A DNA stretch of 64,000 nucleotides. Origin: Cryptomeria japonica. Lineage: Eukaryota > Streptophyta > Pinopsida > Cupressales > Cupressaceae. Positions within the stretch are counted from its first letter, which is position 1, and every line of letters starts with the position of its first letter. The notes beneath the pieces were generated by a model. The model was not told the DNA's origin. It worked only from the letters and a program-made list of their open reading frames with translations, and searched no databases. Where the stretch lies: assembly GCF_030272615.1 (NCBI RefSeq), contig NC_081412.1, forward strand, positions 672,957,823-673,021,822. The letters run 5' to 3'. A program made the translations under genes and the position numbers. Positions 1 through 9,732 of the stretch are shown in pieces.

Positions 1-762
1 ATGCATAGAAAGTCATAAAGATTCGCTTATAAACTGAGTTTGGGTTATAGGATGAAGTTGCGGACCTGGAATTAGCAGTAAAATGTCGATACGGCGCTGT
101 CCTGCAAATTTGAGCAAAAGTTGTCGGGACGATGGCGCCCGGTGCCACGGTCCTCCGAAAAATCCGCGAAACGAAGTGGGATCTGTTCGTCTCTGCACAA
201 GGATTCCAGATCTTCAATTTCAGCCGCGTACCTGCAACCTACACACAGAAAAGCGAAGACGATTGGGGGGTTAGGGATTAGGGGTTTGCCTTTGGGTCAA
301 ACCCCAATTTTGGAATTAACCAAGAAATGAGCAAGTGCTGTAAATGTAAATGACTGTAATGTAAAACAAGTACTAATACCTTGTTCTAAGGATGTTTGTA
401 TCCTTATGTGCGAAGGTTTAGATGTTGTTGTTTGTTGTATGTTGTAGTAGCATGTAGTAAGTGATCTCCTCTTCAATGGTTGAATCCTTGACTTGAATGC
501 AACACTTAGCCTTGAATGGAGACTTGAAATGATCAATTGCTTGAATGCTTGGATGCTTGAGTATAGTTTCCACGCTTTGTACACATATTCTCTTCATATC
601 ATTTTATATCAAATGAGAGAGAAAAATGTAGTTTATATACTTGTCAATTAGGGCTGATAGACTGATTTTCCCGACCTTAGGCCGACCAGGGAATGTAATT
701 TTCCAATTTGCAAACAGAAAGACCCGATACCACTTACGAGACCGGGCCCAAAATAGGACTCA
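1..762. other. Unassigned retroelement-like sequence
   Basis: No convincing gene is seen. Bases 60-290 are richer in GC than most of the window, and the rest is AT-rich. The short ORFs here resemble no family I recognise. Adjacency to palindromic repeats and to a Tat-like element suggests part of an LTR or leader, but no TG...CA ends or target duplication were found, so this is inference. Confidence 0.35.
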
Positions 763-853
763 GGGACCAGGGCGTTGGGCGCCATGGTCCTGGGGGACCA
801 GGGCGCTGGGCGCCCTGGTCCTGAGGAACCAGGGCGCTGGGCGCTCTGGTCCC
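763..853. repeat. 31-bp palindromic tandem repeat, three units
   Basis: Three units start at 767, 798 and 829, exactly 31 bp apart. Each has the core CCAGGGCG-NTGGGCGC-NNTGGTCC, which is itself an inverted repeat able to fold as a GC-rich hairpin. The units differ by a few substitutions. ORFs on both strands across it are by-products of the repeat. The surroundings are AT-rich. Confidence 0.85.
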
Positions 854-2717
854 ACCTCCCGGGGCAGCAGGGTGCAAGGAGGTTCAGGCCAGGGTGCTTG
901 AAAAATGCAGTTTTTGGTGTCGAAAACAGGTTTTGGGGTCTCCATTCAGGTTGCGTGTTGCGTCGCCATCGTGAAGACTGAAATGCAGTCGAAATTGCAA
1001 GTGTCACAATTTTAGGACGCTACACTCACAAACGGCTTGGATTTGTTGCAAAACTTTTTTTATGCAGGTTTGGAAGACTATTTTTGGAGCAAATTAGCAA
1101 ATTTTTTGGATTTTCTTACATTTCTAGAAATCTCTTGAAATTTTATAGGTGGTTTTTTTTTATGATGAATCAGATCTTTTAATTGGTCAACAAAACACAT
1201 TGTTGAAGGCCACTATTTCACAAAGTCTTTTGGATCTAAAATTTACCTAGCTTGTGTGCTTGCAGGAAGGGGTGATCATTTAAAACAATCCAAACTACTA
1301 ACAAATCTTTGTTGTAGGACCTTGACAAGGATTTTCTCTTTATTATGTGCCTTGTTTTCATATATTATCAAACACTTCAATTGGTGCACTAAAATTGAAC
1401 CAGTTTCCTTTGTGTCTTGGGTAATAGACTCTTTTTGTTTCATCTTTAGAGGGCCTATCTCCCCGTGTGGTCATTAGGACTACTAGTGAGGAGAGAACAA
1501 CCCAAGTGGTAGTGAGGAAAACCCACCTCTTACTACTATAAACAACTGTATTCATGGTGAAAACTATGGATAACATGTGTTGATTAGTTCATACCGACAC
1601 TATGTCTCCCCATAAACCCATTTGATCAAACTGATTTGATCATTTGTAGGGCGTAATCCCTACCGGCTGGGAGCCTTCTGTATTTACAGAGCTGAAAGTG
1701 CCGCATGTATGGCCACACGAGTGGATGCCCTTACTAGCACCTTTTTGTTTTAGAAGCCAAAATCCTTCTAGTTGCTGGGGTAGGAGGTCAGACCTCTGGT
1801 AGTGGCCCACACACATACAGCTCTTAGTAGAGATACAAAGTTCACCACAGGGAGTTTTCATGGGGACTAATGCTTGGCTGCCCCGAGAAGTGAGTGCCGA
1901 GGGTGGAGCCAGTGGGGTCAAGCATCTAAGTATCCATTCTTAATAGTGTAGCCTCAGGGGAAACTCCATGTGGGATCAACAACTATTGTCCTAGCCAGCC
2001 ATAAGAATTATATTTGTCTTATTTTGAACAATCAAACATTCAAGACCAAACATCAAAAAATTGTGTCATTTGTGTCTTCAAGTGTATGCAAAACAATTTT
2101 ACATCAAACAACACACTTTTCTTTGAGTCATTTTTGAGTCTAAACACTTGCAAACATTGAGTCTTCATCAACATTGTGTCCTCTTATCATGGAAATACAG
2201 TCAAAATTTAGATTGGGTCACAACAAAACAACTTCACAAATTGGAAAATTTTACAGTCCTACAAACAAGAGCAATTAGTTTTAGAATTCTTGAGCTTCCT
2301 AAGCTATCTCTTCAGGTTTTCATCTAGTATTCAACCTATCTTTGGGTCTCACAAAGTCCATCGTTGCTTTACATTACATTCACATTTGTCTAAACTTGAG
2401 TCAAAAGGTCACTTGCTTGTCCTCATGATACTTTGTCAACACATTACATACAACAACATTTTGCTAAGTGGTCCCTCATCAAGGTCTATCACCTTTGGGT
2501 CTCATTTGGTCTTACTTAGAGTCAAGGTCAACTTACCTCATCAAGAGAAACTATCCTCTCTTTGGAAGCCACACCTACTCTACTACATACATACTTGGTC
2601 TTACACTTTGGACATTGCAAGTAAACCTTAGATTCATTTACATTTCATCCAACTCTTGGTCCTCCCTACTCTTTCCATTTTCATCTAGTCTCACACATCT
2701 TGGTCAATACCTAGTTC
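854..2717. other. Unassigned leader-like non-coding region
   Basis: No supported gene. There are T-rich tracts around 1050-1160, a more GC-balanced block at 1640-1930, and a CT-rich stretch at 2280-2720 that runs directly into the Tat-related coding fragments. Position suggests it includes the long 5' leader of the element at 2718-9732; the intact Tat element at 24201 also has a 2.7-kb leader. I could not align the two leaders by eye, and no 5' LTR or primer-binding site was found. Confidence 0.35.
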
Positions 2718-3197
2718 ATGGTTGAAACCCATTTCCAAAAATCTAGGAGAGAAGCTAAAGAGGCTCAAGAGTCCGCAAACATGAGTTCTTATGAGTATGA
2801 AAATGATATCTTTTTCAATTTTGATCATACTACATTACCTGACATGGATGCCTATAGAAACATTCCAAATGTTGAGAACATGAATGCTACAAACAATATT
2901 ACCATCAAGGCATATGATGACAAACAACACTCATCCAAGGGAACAATCACCTTACCTCTCAGAGTTGGGCCGGTTACAAAAGATGTGGTTTGTCAAGTCC
3001 TAGACCTAGATCTCACATACAACATATTGCTAGGATGCCCATGGATTCCTGAGATGAGCACAGTCCCATCTACATATCATCGATGTATCAAGTTTCCACA
3101 CAATGGAGTTGACTTTAATGGAAAAGACAAGCCAAGATTTTTGAATAAAAACAAGAACATAGTCAATGATGGTGTTGTTGATGCCAATATAGTATGA
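2718..3197 (+). pseudogene. Chimeric fragment: unknown N-part, protease copy 1, gag C-terminus
   Basis: This 159-codon reading frame is a fusion. Residues 1-54 are a charged segment I do not recognise. Residues 55-133 match the retropepsin downstream part of the Tat element, with motifs ITIKAYDD, LPLRVGPV and YNILLG. The last 25 or so residues jump back to the gag C-terminus, with NKNKNIVNDGVVDA also present near 29950. The intact element has the gag end well upstream of protease, so this copy is rearranged. The protease aspartate motif is not included, so no enzyme is encoded. Confidence 0.7.
2880..3115 (+). repeat. Duplicated protease segment, copy 1 (partner 4192-4431)
   Basis: About 240 bp reappears in the same orientation at 4192-4431 with roughly 85% identity by eye. 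Both encode ITIK-YDD...LPLRVGP-TKDVVCQVLDLDLTYNILLG. The copies flank the gag C-terminus, zinc-finger and protease N-part, so the element carries a direct repeat of a piece of its own pol. Confidence 0.75.
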
Positions 3198-3259
3198 CCC
3201 AAAATCATTTTTTTTGGATCAAGCTCTACAAATAATCAAGTGAATACTCAAACAACTTC

Positions 3260-3640
3260 AAAGTCATGAAGGAAGTACACTCCATTGGGAGAACCACTTG
3301 AGTCAGTTTTCAAGAAGCTAGTGGCAAACAAGATAATCACAATTCTAGATTTTCCTCCATATGAGCCAAAGGTTAAACCAAATTGGTGGAACGATGATGA
3401 ATATTGTGAATTTCATTAGAGCAAGGAACATAAAATAGGAAATTTCCATCGACTGAAGAACATCATACAAGATCTCATTGATAGAGGTGACATTGAGATT
3501 GAAGGACACTCATCCAATCAAGAACATGAAATGTTTAAAGAACCATTCCCAAAACATGACAAGGGAAAAGATAAAGCCACAGATGACCAAACCAACTATA
3601 CCAGAGCATCTTATAACTATGATTCAACTATCAATCACAT
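3260..3640 (+). pseudogene. Tat gag/NC region remnant
   Basis: Translation gives YTPLGEPLE, then WWNDDEYCEFH, then HRLKNIIQDLIDRGDIEIEG, matching the start of the pol frame of the intact element at 30129-30365. This segment holds the histidine/cysteine zinc-finger-like motif that follows gag in Tat elements. In-frame stops interrupt it, one of them (TAG, 3418-3420) inside the zinc motif. It continues towards the protease remnant at 3645. Confidence 0.7.
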
Positions 3641-3644
3641 TTAA

Positions 3645-4760
3645 ATGGACAATTATGTCTCTACCATTATCATGAAGGACAAAATGTTTGAGAATTATAC
3701 CCAAAGACCCAAGATTGTCCTAAAAGGCATTGGATCTTCTTCCGAACCTACATCTGAATGTAATGTTACAACTCGTCAAGGTAAATTCACTTTGCAAGGT
3801 GCTCCAGCTAAAAACACGGCTTCCTCATCGACCAAGCCTGAGTATGACCTTGTAGAATAGTTAGGGAAGACACTCGTGCTTATCTCAATCCTTGAGCTCT
3901 TAGGCATATCCCCCACACATAAAGCCATTCTTAACAAAATCTTGAGAGACACTTCTATCCCTACTGATCTGAACATGGACCAGTTTCAAGCCATGGTGGG
4001 ATACCTTTCCATTCCACACTCCCTTACATTCACAGAAGTCAATGACGCATCTGTAAGTCAGCCACATAATGCACCTTTACACACTGAAGCCTTCCTACAC
4101 AAGAATTGAATAAAATGAGTCCTGATAGATGGAGGAGTAGGTCTAAACATTTGTACATTGAGCACTATTAAACAATTGGGATATTCAGACAAAGCTGTGA
4201 ATTCTACAAATAAAATTACCATCAAAGAATATGATGATGAAGAACGTTCATCCAAAGGTACAGTCACCTTGCCTCTCAGAGTTGGGCCAATTACAAAGGA
4301 TGTGGTTTGTCAAGTCCTAGACTTGGATCTCACATACAATATATTATTAGGGCATCCTTGGATTCATGAGATGAACGTAGTACCATCTACATATCATCAA
4401 TGTATCAAGTTTCCACACAATGAAGTTGAAGTGACCGTCAAAGTTGACCCAAATCCATTCATATATTGCAATAACCTACAACCTAGATCAGAAATAACAA
4501 TTCCAATCAATTGACAAGATATTCCTTCATCAGCATATGTTGATCCTGAATCCTTTAAAGCTTCTACATCCAAACAATCAGAGCTGAAAGAAAAGATCAA
4601 GATTAAAGACCTTGGATGTGGTGAGTATATCTTTCATGTTGATCAACTCCCACTATCTCCTAAGGTATTCAGTCGACAAGAACAATCTACAAACAATTTA
4701 CAATATCAAGGAACTGGGTGTGAACCACCTAGTGTTGTGGCTACTAAGTCTAAATGAAAA
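3645..4760 (+). pseudogene. Tat protease (retropepsin) remnant, copy 2
   Basis: Collinear with 30500-31480 of the intact element: SECNVTTRQGKFTLQGAP, LISILELLGISPTHKAIL, NMDQFQAMVGYL, then the protease motif VLIDGGVGLNICT and YNILLGHPWIHEM. The active-site triad reads D-G-G, where retropepsins usually have D-S/T-G and the intact copy has D-N-G. Stops occur at 3642, 3858, about 4108 and 4512. Homology fades after a segment like GEYNLSQLF of the intact copy (4621-4670). The G-patch and the whole reverse transcriptase are missing downstream. Confidence 0.75.
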
Positions 4761-4769
4761 TCTCCTATA

Positions 4770-5444
4770 GTGGTGCAAGCACCTCTTGATATCAATAGTC
4801 CTAAGAGTGGTTCCAGCAAAGAATCTATTAAGCGTATTGCCAGCCCTCTTGAGAACTCACATAGCTTTACCATATCATCAACTCATTCCATTTCCAGTCC
4901 TCTCCCAGACTTGGATCAACAAGAATTACAAAATCCCTTACTCATTGGGGATCACAAATCAAGCTTTGAAAAGAAAAATCTAAAAGTCAATAATAAAGAA
5001 AATTCCTTAAGTCCAAATCAAAATCAAAAGTTATTGGACTCTGCAAAAATCAAAGTCAAGGATAAAAATCCTATGAAGAAAAAACAACAAGAGTTGATCT
5101 CCCCTAATATAAAAATAATTGGGGGCAAAATTTTTAAAATATCAAACCAAAAAGCATACTTGTTGATTTTAAGTCTCCATCATGCTATCCTACTTTCACT
5201 TCTTTTCGCAATCATAAGCCTTCATAACTCATCCACTTGTTTCACACATCCTTTCCCTTCTGACGATACATCATGGACCTTTAATGGAGCTTCCTCAAGG
5301 GACTTTGTTATCAAGGATGCCCAAAATTCTTTAGGTGACATGCATACAGGCCTATATAGACCACACACTAGTAATTCTATCTCAGTTCTTTTATCAAGGA
5401 AGAGAAACACTCAAGCTACACATCATTTAGTCAAGGAACAATGA
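4770..5444 (+). CDS. 224-codon ORF with one hydrophobic helix, replacing RT/RNase H/IN core
   Basis: The longest open frame in this decayed element. Residues 1-120 are polar, rich in Ser, Lys and Asn. Residues 130-151 (AYLLILSL...LLFAIISL) form a hydrophobic stretch long enough to cross a membrane. A segment with WTFNG and DMHTGLYRPH follows. The last 25 or so residues resemble the integrase C-terminal region of the intact Tat element (KR...A..HL...Q), after which integrase homology continues past the stop. I do not recognise residues 1-195. It occupies the place of about 3.6 kb of pol. It may be an accessory gene of a non-autonomous family or a chance ORF; the ATG chosen is the first in the frame after a TGA at 4755-4757. 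Confidence 0.45.
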   Translation: MVQAPLDINSPKSGSSKESIKRIASPLENSHSFTISSTHSISSPLPDLDQQELQNPLLIGDHKSSFEKKNLKVNNKENSLSPNQNQKLLDSAKIKVKDKNPMKKKQQELISPNIKIIGGKIFKISNQKAYLLILSLHHAILLSLLFAIISLHNSSTCFTHPFPSDDTSWTFNGASSRDFVIKDAQNSLGDMHTGLYRPHTSNSISVLLSRKRNTQATHHLVKEQ

Positions 5445-5679
5445 AGTTACAATCATAAGGTTTAATCTCGCACATTTGAGGTGGGTGACTTAGTTCTCAA
5501 GGAAAATCCTAAAAATCAACAAGACAGAGAGAAGAAGGGAAAGTTCGAACCAAACTAGCTTGGTCCTTACATCATCACAACCACATATGGATCTGGTACA
5601 TATCAGCTCTCAATCACAGAGGGTGAACCCTTGGAGGATCCTATCAATAGCATGCACCTTCGCAGGTTTTACATATAGC
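5445..5679 (+). pseudogene. Integrase C-terminal remnant (Tat)
   Basis: Translation gives RTFEVGDLVLKENPKN, LGPYIITTTYGSGTYQL and EGEPLEDPINSMHLRRFYI, matching the last 70 residues of the intact integrase at 35962-36174. Two in-frame stops are present, one near the start and one before LGPY. There is no chromodomain, as is usual for Tat. The catalytic core and zinc-binding domain are absent. Confidence 0.8.
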
Positions 5680-7400
5680 TCTTCAGAGTATCCCAATTCA
5701 AAAATACAAAAGAATCAAAAAAATTCAAAAATACAAAAAAAATAATAAAACATAAAAAATCGTTACTTGGTGAAAACCTGGCAAACAAGCGCCTTGTGAC
5801 ACAAAAAAAAAAAGTAAAGAGAAACATTTCATCCAAAGGTGAAAACCACTTCGGTGGCACCCTGGGCAAGTACAATGGTGAAAACTGGGTCACTAGCACC
5901 ATGCGTAGAGACATTGCTCCTCCCTCCTTCAGGATTCCATTTCATCCTTCACTTTGCACACACTCACAACCTATTCATCCATAATAAACTTACCCATTCC
6001 CATCATGGCTTGTTATTGATCTACCCAAGATTGGTTAGCCATTCATAATAAACATTCCTTTTCGCTCATTTCAATCCATAATAAATCAACTCCTATTTGT
6101 GGCTAAGGAAAATCCTATGTCTAGCGATGGATGTGGAACTAAGAACATTCCATGTTTCGAGGAGTACAATTTCTTCCAGTTTTCTTCAGTCTATATGCAC
6201 ACAATTCGTAATAAAACAACATCTGCATCGTCAATCTGCAATAAAGTTTCATCTTCTCCGCAATAAAGTATCAGTTTCATGGATTCAGTTAGTTTCAGAT
6301 GAGACACAACAGCAACAATGGACTTCAACAAATCAAATCTTTCAACAGACTCAGACAACATTATGGTTCAGTGCTATCTATCTTTTTTTGTGAAAGTAAA
6401 CATTGTGACCACAATCAAATAAGACTTATACAAGTGACAAGAGACACTAAACTTGAGGACTACAATGGATGTTGGTGTCGAGTCTTGGTGTTATTTTGAT
6501 TTTATTTTTTGGTGACATGTCTTTTAGCTTTTCCAGGATGTCTCTGACTAGAGATTTTATCTCTAGGATATCTTTGACTAGAAAGGCGAGGATGGGGTAT
6601 CGTCACCTATTTTTCTTTGTTGTCTATGGATTGTCTCTTAGTAATGCTATGACTTGTCCAAGGATATGAGGACACTGAGAGTCTAGTATGAACTGGGGCA
6701 TTCCTTGTTTGCAACTGTCTTATCTCCATGGAAATAGGTACAATGACTTTCTAGGTCTAACATATGCCTCGATTGTCATAACTTACTTGCCATAATAAAG
6801 CTCAATGATGATAACACACAAGAAGCTCTTTTCACTTTCACATCTTTTATCTTCCATCCCCCTTTCTTGATTGACCTCCATTGTCCTTCTTGAGTCCGTG
6901 TAGCCTGCTATCACATGACTGAGTATAATGACATGCCAAAAAAAAAACATTTGCATCTCATGTAGTTGCACTTGCATTACCACATATTAAGCATTTCATA
7001 CATACATATAGATATCACAATTGCATCGCATCCTGCACACAACACATATTAGCACATTTTACATTTTTATCATGTAAATAGTTATTTGCATTATCATATT
7101 CATCTACATTTCATACATTCACATTTGCATTGGCATAACATATAAAACATAAAAGAACAAAAATATTGCATTTCATCATGTACATATTTGCATCCATATC
7201 ATAACCATCACATAGAAACATACATCATGAAACATCTCATCACATAGAAATATACATCATGAAATATCTCATCAAATAGGTACACATGCATATAGGTGCC
7301 GCAAAGATGAATCATCTCATATATATAATCATAAGTGTCATGATACAATGATGTCAAAATCATATGGCTACAATCACCCGAAGGTGTCTACATCATCATA
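5680..7400 (+). other. 3' non-coding region of the Tat-like element
   Basis: Starts with an A-rich block of repeated CAAAAATACAAA words (5690-5760), like the A-rich block just after integrase in the intact element (36205-36375). CATTTGCAT/CATACAT-rich sequence at 6950-7290 resembles 37170-37270 of the intact copy. No sense-strand gene is supported. Confidence 0.55.
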
Positions 7401-7680
7401 CAAAATGGTACAAAATTGATACATAGGGAGCCCTCTAAGGCTATGATGAACTCCCTCCCTCGGAGCTGCCTAGCCTCGACAGAGGCTGAGCCCTGGAAGG
7501 ACCCACCCCAATACCATCTCTCTCCCATCCCATAGCCAACCCTCATGTCTCCCTATCCAGACAGAGGAATCCACTGATCATTCCTACCAGCACCGCCACT
7601 AGAGCCAATCCTGTTTGTGTCATCGTGTCCCATGCCACGTGTCCAACCCTCATCTCTAGTCCTGGATCTTGAAACACTCA

Positions 7681-8006
7681 TCACAGTGCATCCTTGTCTC
7701 CCTCTCGATCATAAGGAACTAACTCCCCATCGATTGGTATCCTCAAAATCCTATATACATCCTCTAAGGTGACTGTCATCTCACCCATCGACAAATGGAA
7801 CGTACATGTCTTTAAGTACCATCTCTTAGCCAGCACAGTCAACAAACCCATGTTTGCCCAAAACTCAGGCACATATAGAATGTATCTCAAACCCATAACC
7901 TCAATCGTGACTCTTTTCCTCAAATGTCAGCTCTGGTCATAACCTCTGAGTCAATGGGAATCTCTCCCGTGACTCAAGCATAGGCAAGTACTCCTGCAGT
8001 CAAGCA
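7681..8006 (-). pseudogene. Antisense plant mobile domain (PMD) remnant
   Basis: The antisense frame at 7681-7923 contains CTFHLSMGEMTVTLEDVYRILRIP followed by a G-E-L-V turn. This is the characteristic motif of the plant mobile domain (aminotransferase-like), known from MAIN/MAIL-type nuclear proteins and transposable elements. Upstream on the same strand (up to about 8006) LQEYLPMLESRERFPLTQRL can be read before a stop. PMD proteins are several hundred residues long, so this is a fragment of about 80-110 residues. It lies between integrase and the 3' LTR in opposite orientation to gag-pol, a place where Tat elements are known to carry extra antisense ORFs. A captured host gene fragment is the alternative. 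Confidence 0.65.
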
Positions 8007-8026
8007 AAGCAATCATGTCAGTCAAA

Positions 8027-8262
8027 GTGACACTCACTGTTCATCACAAAGTGTTGCTTCTATCCTAGTGACACTCACTGTTCATCACAAAGTGTTGCTA
8101 TCTATCCTAGTGGTACTCCCTGTTCATCACAAAGTGTTGTTTACAATTGCACTCACTTTTCATCACAAAGTGTTGCTCTTTTTTTAGTACTCCCTATTCA
8201 TCACAAAGTACTTTGTCTTGGTACTCACTGTTCATCATAAAGTGCCTCGATCTATCCTAGTC
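8027..8262. repeat. About 42-bp imperfect tandem repeat, six units
   Basis: Units share ACTCACTGTTCATCACAAAGTG and start near 8027, 8068, 8110, 8150, 8185 and 8219. The first three are 41-42 bp apart and the later ones shorter and more diverged. The array lies upstream, on the antisense strand, of the PMD remnant and about 700 bp before the LTR. Confidence 0.8.
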
Positions 8263-8929
8263 TTCCCTAGAGGACCTACTTGAGTGTATCCTCTCAGCAT
8301 CTTATCCAATCGACAGCATATGTTCATCACAGAACTGCCGATTTGACCTTGACGACACAAATACGCTTTCATTACATAAATGCGCTTACATATTGCACAA
8401 ACACACCTCAGCATTTTTTGACCTTGTTTGACATATTATTTAATGCATTTATTGCGCTACCTAGCATGCATTCATGACAACATTTATTTCAACAAAGTAC
8501 AAGGAGGTTTTGTGGTACTTACCGGCTCTCCTGCATCCACTGGCCTCTGAAATCGGCCAACATGATTGAATCTATGAACCAATGCCATCACTGCTAACTT
8601 CTACTACTCTATTTTCTCTCTGCACTCTGATCTCTTGGATGTGTGGATGAAAATGAGGATGTATTCCCCTCATGGTCTATTTTATAGACTACCCTAGCCC
8701 TAGTCCTAGCCCTCATCTCCTGAGTCAGTCTTCTTTATCCCGTGACTCTGTCACTCTATTCTATCCAGTCAATCCATTCTAGCCTTTCTTTGTTATCGAG
8801 GGATTGTCTGTGACCTTTCCAGACATTTTCATCCAATCTCTTAAAGGGGCATATCATTCCCATCTTGGGGCAACTTTGTATCAGTTCATATTATTTTCTT
8901 TGAAACAACGCAACAAGTTGCATTGTCTC

Positions 8930-8943
8930 AAAAAGGGGCAAAA
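8930..8943 (+). other. Polypurine tract (plus-strand primer site)
   Basis: AAAAAGGGGCAAAA lies immediately before the LTR start TGTAGACACC. The preceding bases (GAAACAACGCAACAAGTTGCATTGTCTC) correspond to 38163-38191 in front of the intact element's polypurine tract, supporting homology. Confidence 0.8.
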
Positions 8944-9732
8944 TGTAGACACCTAAAAATTGTCCAGTCTAATTAAATAAATATTTTATTTATTTAATCA
9001 TTTTATCCTAATTCTTCTATTAATTAAATAAATACTTATTTATTTAATTAATCCATTTATCCTCTTCTAGCCTTATTTCTCATTTAAATAAATGCATTTA
9101 TTTATTTAAATTATCCTTTTTCCTAAATTAAATAAATATCTTATTTATTTACTTGATCCCACTTCTTCTATTAATTAAATAAATCTTTATTTATTTAATT
9201 AATTCATTAACCTTTTCCACCCATGACACATGTCATTCATCTCTTAATTCATACACTAACTACCCCTTTCATTATTTTATTATTTTCTTTACCTACCCTC
9301 TAGTCATAGCCGACCTCTTTTACACCTCTCAATCTTATCCCTCCATTTCATATAGTGTCTTCTATATAAGGAGATGCTTTCTTCATTTATCAACCCTAAT
9401 CAATCTATGCATCCCAATGATTACTTGACTACACTATGCTTTTGAACTTTCATATGCAATCAAGCCTACTTGCAACCACATTTCCGTTCTTTATTGAGGT
9501 CTTGTGCACATAAAATCTGAGAGCAAATATATCAAGCAAGATCAATGGAGATAGGAAGAATGGAGATTCAAGCCCTATTGGACATGTGATGGTATAATCT
9601 TTGTGATTTTATTTGGGTTGCATTGTCTTAAGTAATCTTCATATGATATGGTAGATCTTTGTTGTTGTTAGGCTAGGGTTTTGTGGTTGAATTCATTTAG
9701 TCTTTCAATATTGTTGTTTCCATTTTCACCAT
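8944..9732 (+). repeat. LTR of the Tat-like element, 3' end interrupted
   Basis: Opens with TGTAGACACC directly after a polypurine tract. It contains five AT palindromes of the AAATAAATA/TATTTATTT type between 8970 and 9210, and a TATA box (TATATAAG) at 9363-9370. A second copy at 12785-13560 is similar throughout. Both copies stop being alignable just after CCATTTTCACCAT, here at the junction with copia C. The conventional CA end is therefore uncertain. Confidence 0.75.
9363..9370 (+). promoter_or_regulatory. LTR TATA box
   Basis: TATATAAG lies 420 bp into the LTR in a pyrimidine-rich context, the usual place for the U3 promoter. The matching site in the second copy is at 13201-13210. Confidence 0.55.

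Larger units (their letters stand above)
2718..9732 (+). mobile_element. Rearranged non-autonomous Tat-like Ty3/gypsy element
   Basis: In order: a short unassigned reading frame, a protease fragment, the gag C-terminus with zinc-finger region, a second protease region, a 224-codon ORF, the integrase C-terminus, a 3' non-coding region with an antisense plant-mobile-domain remnant, a polypurine tract (8930-8943) and an LTR (8944-9732). Reverse transcriptase, RNase H and the integrase core are absent. Each coding block aligns by eye to the near-intact Tat element at 28872-36174, but the order differs: a protease segment precedes the gag end. The 5' LTR is not identified. The LTR here belongs to a different subfamily from that of the intact element, although both open with TGTAG followed by alternating AAATAAAT/ATTTATTT palindromes. 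Confidence 0.75.

Noticed and set aside
641..1007. Overlapping ORFs on both strands, Gly/Pro/Arg-rich
   Set aside because: They are translations of the 31-bp palindromic repeat and its flanks and show no domain.
8027..8262. Regularly spaced repeats considered as a CRISPR-like array
   Set aside because: Units are contiguous imperfect tandem repeats without unique spacers, in a plant retroelement.
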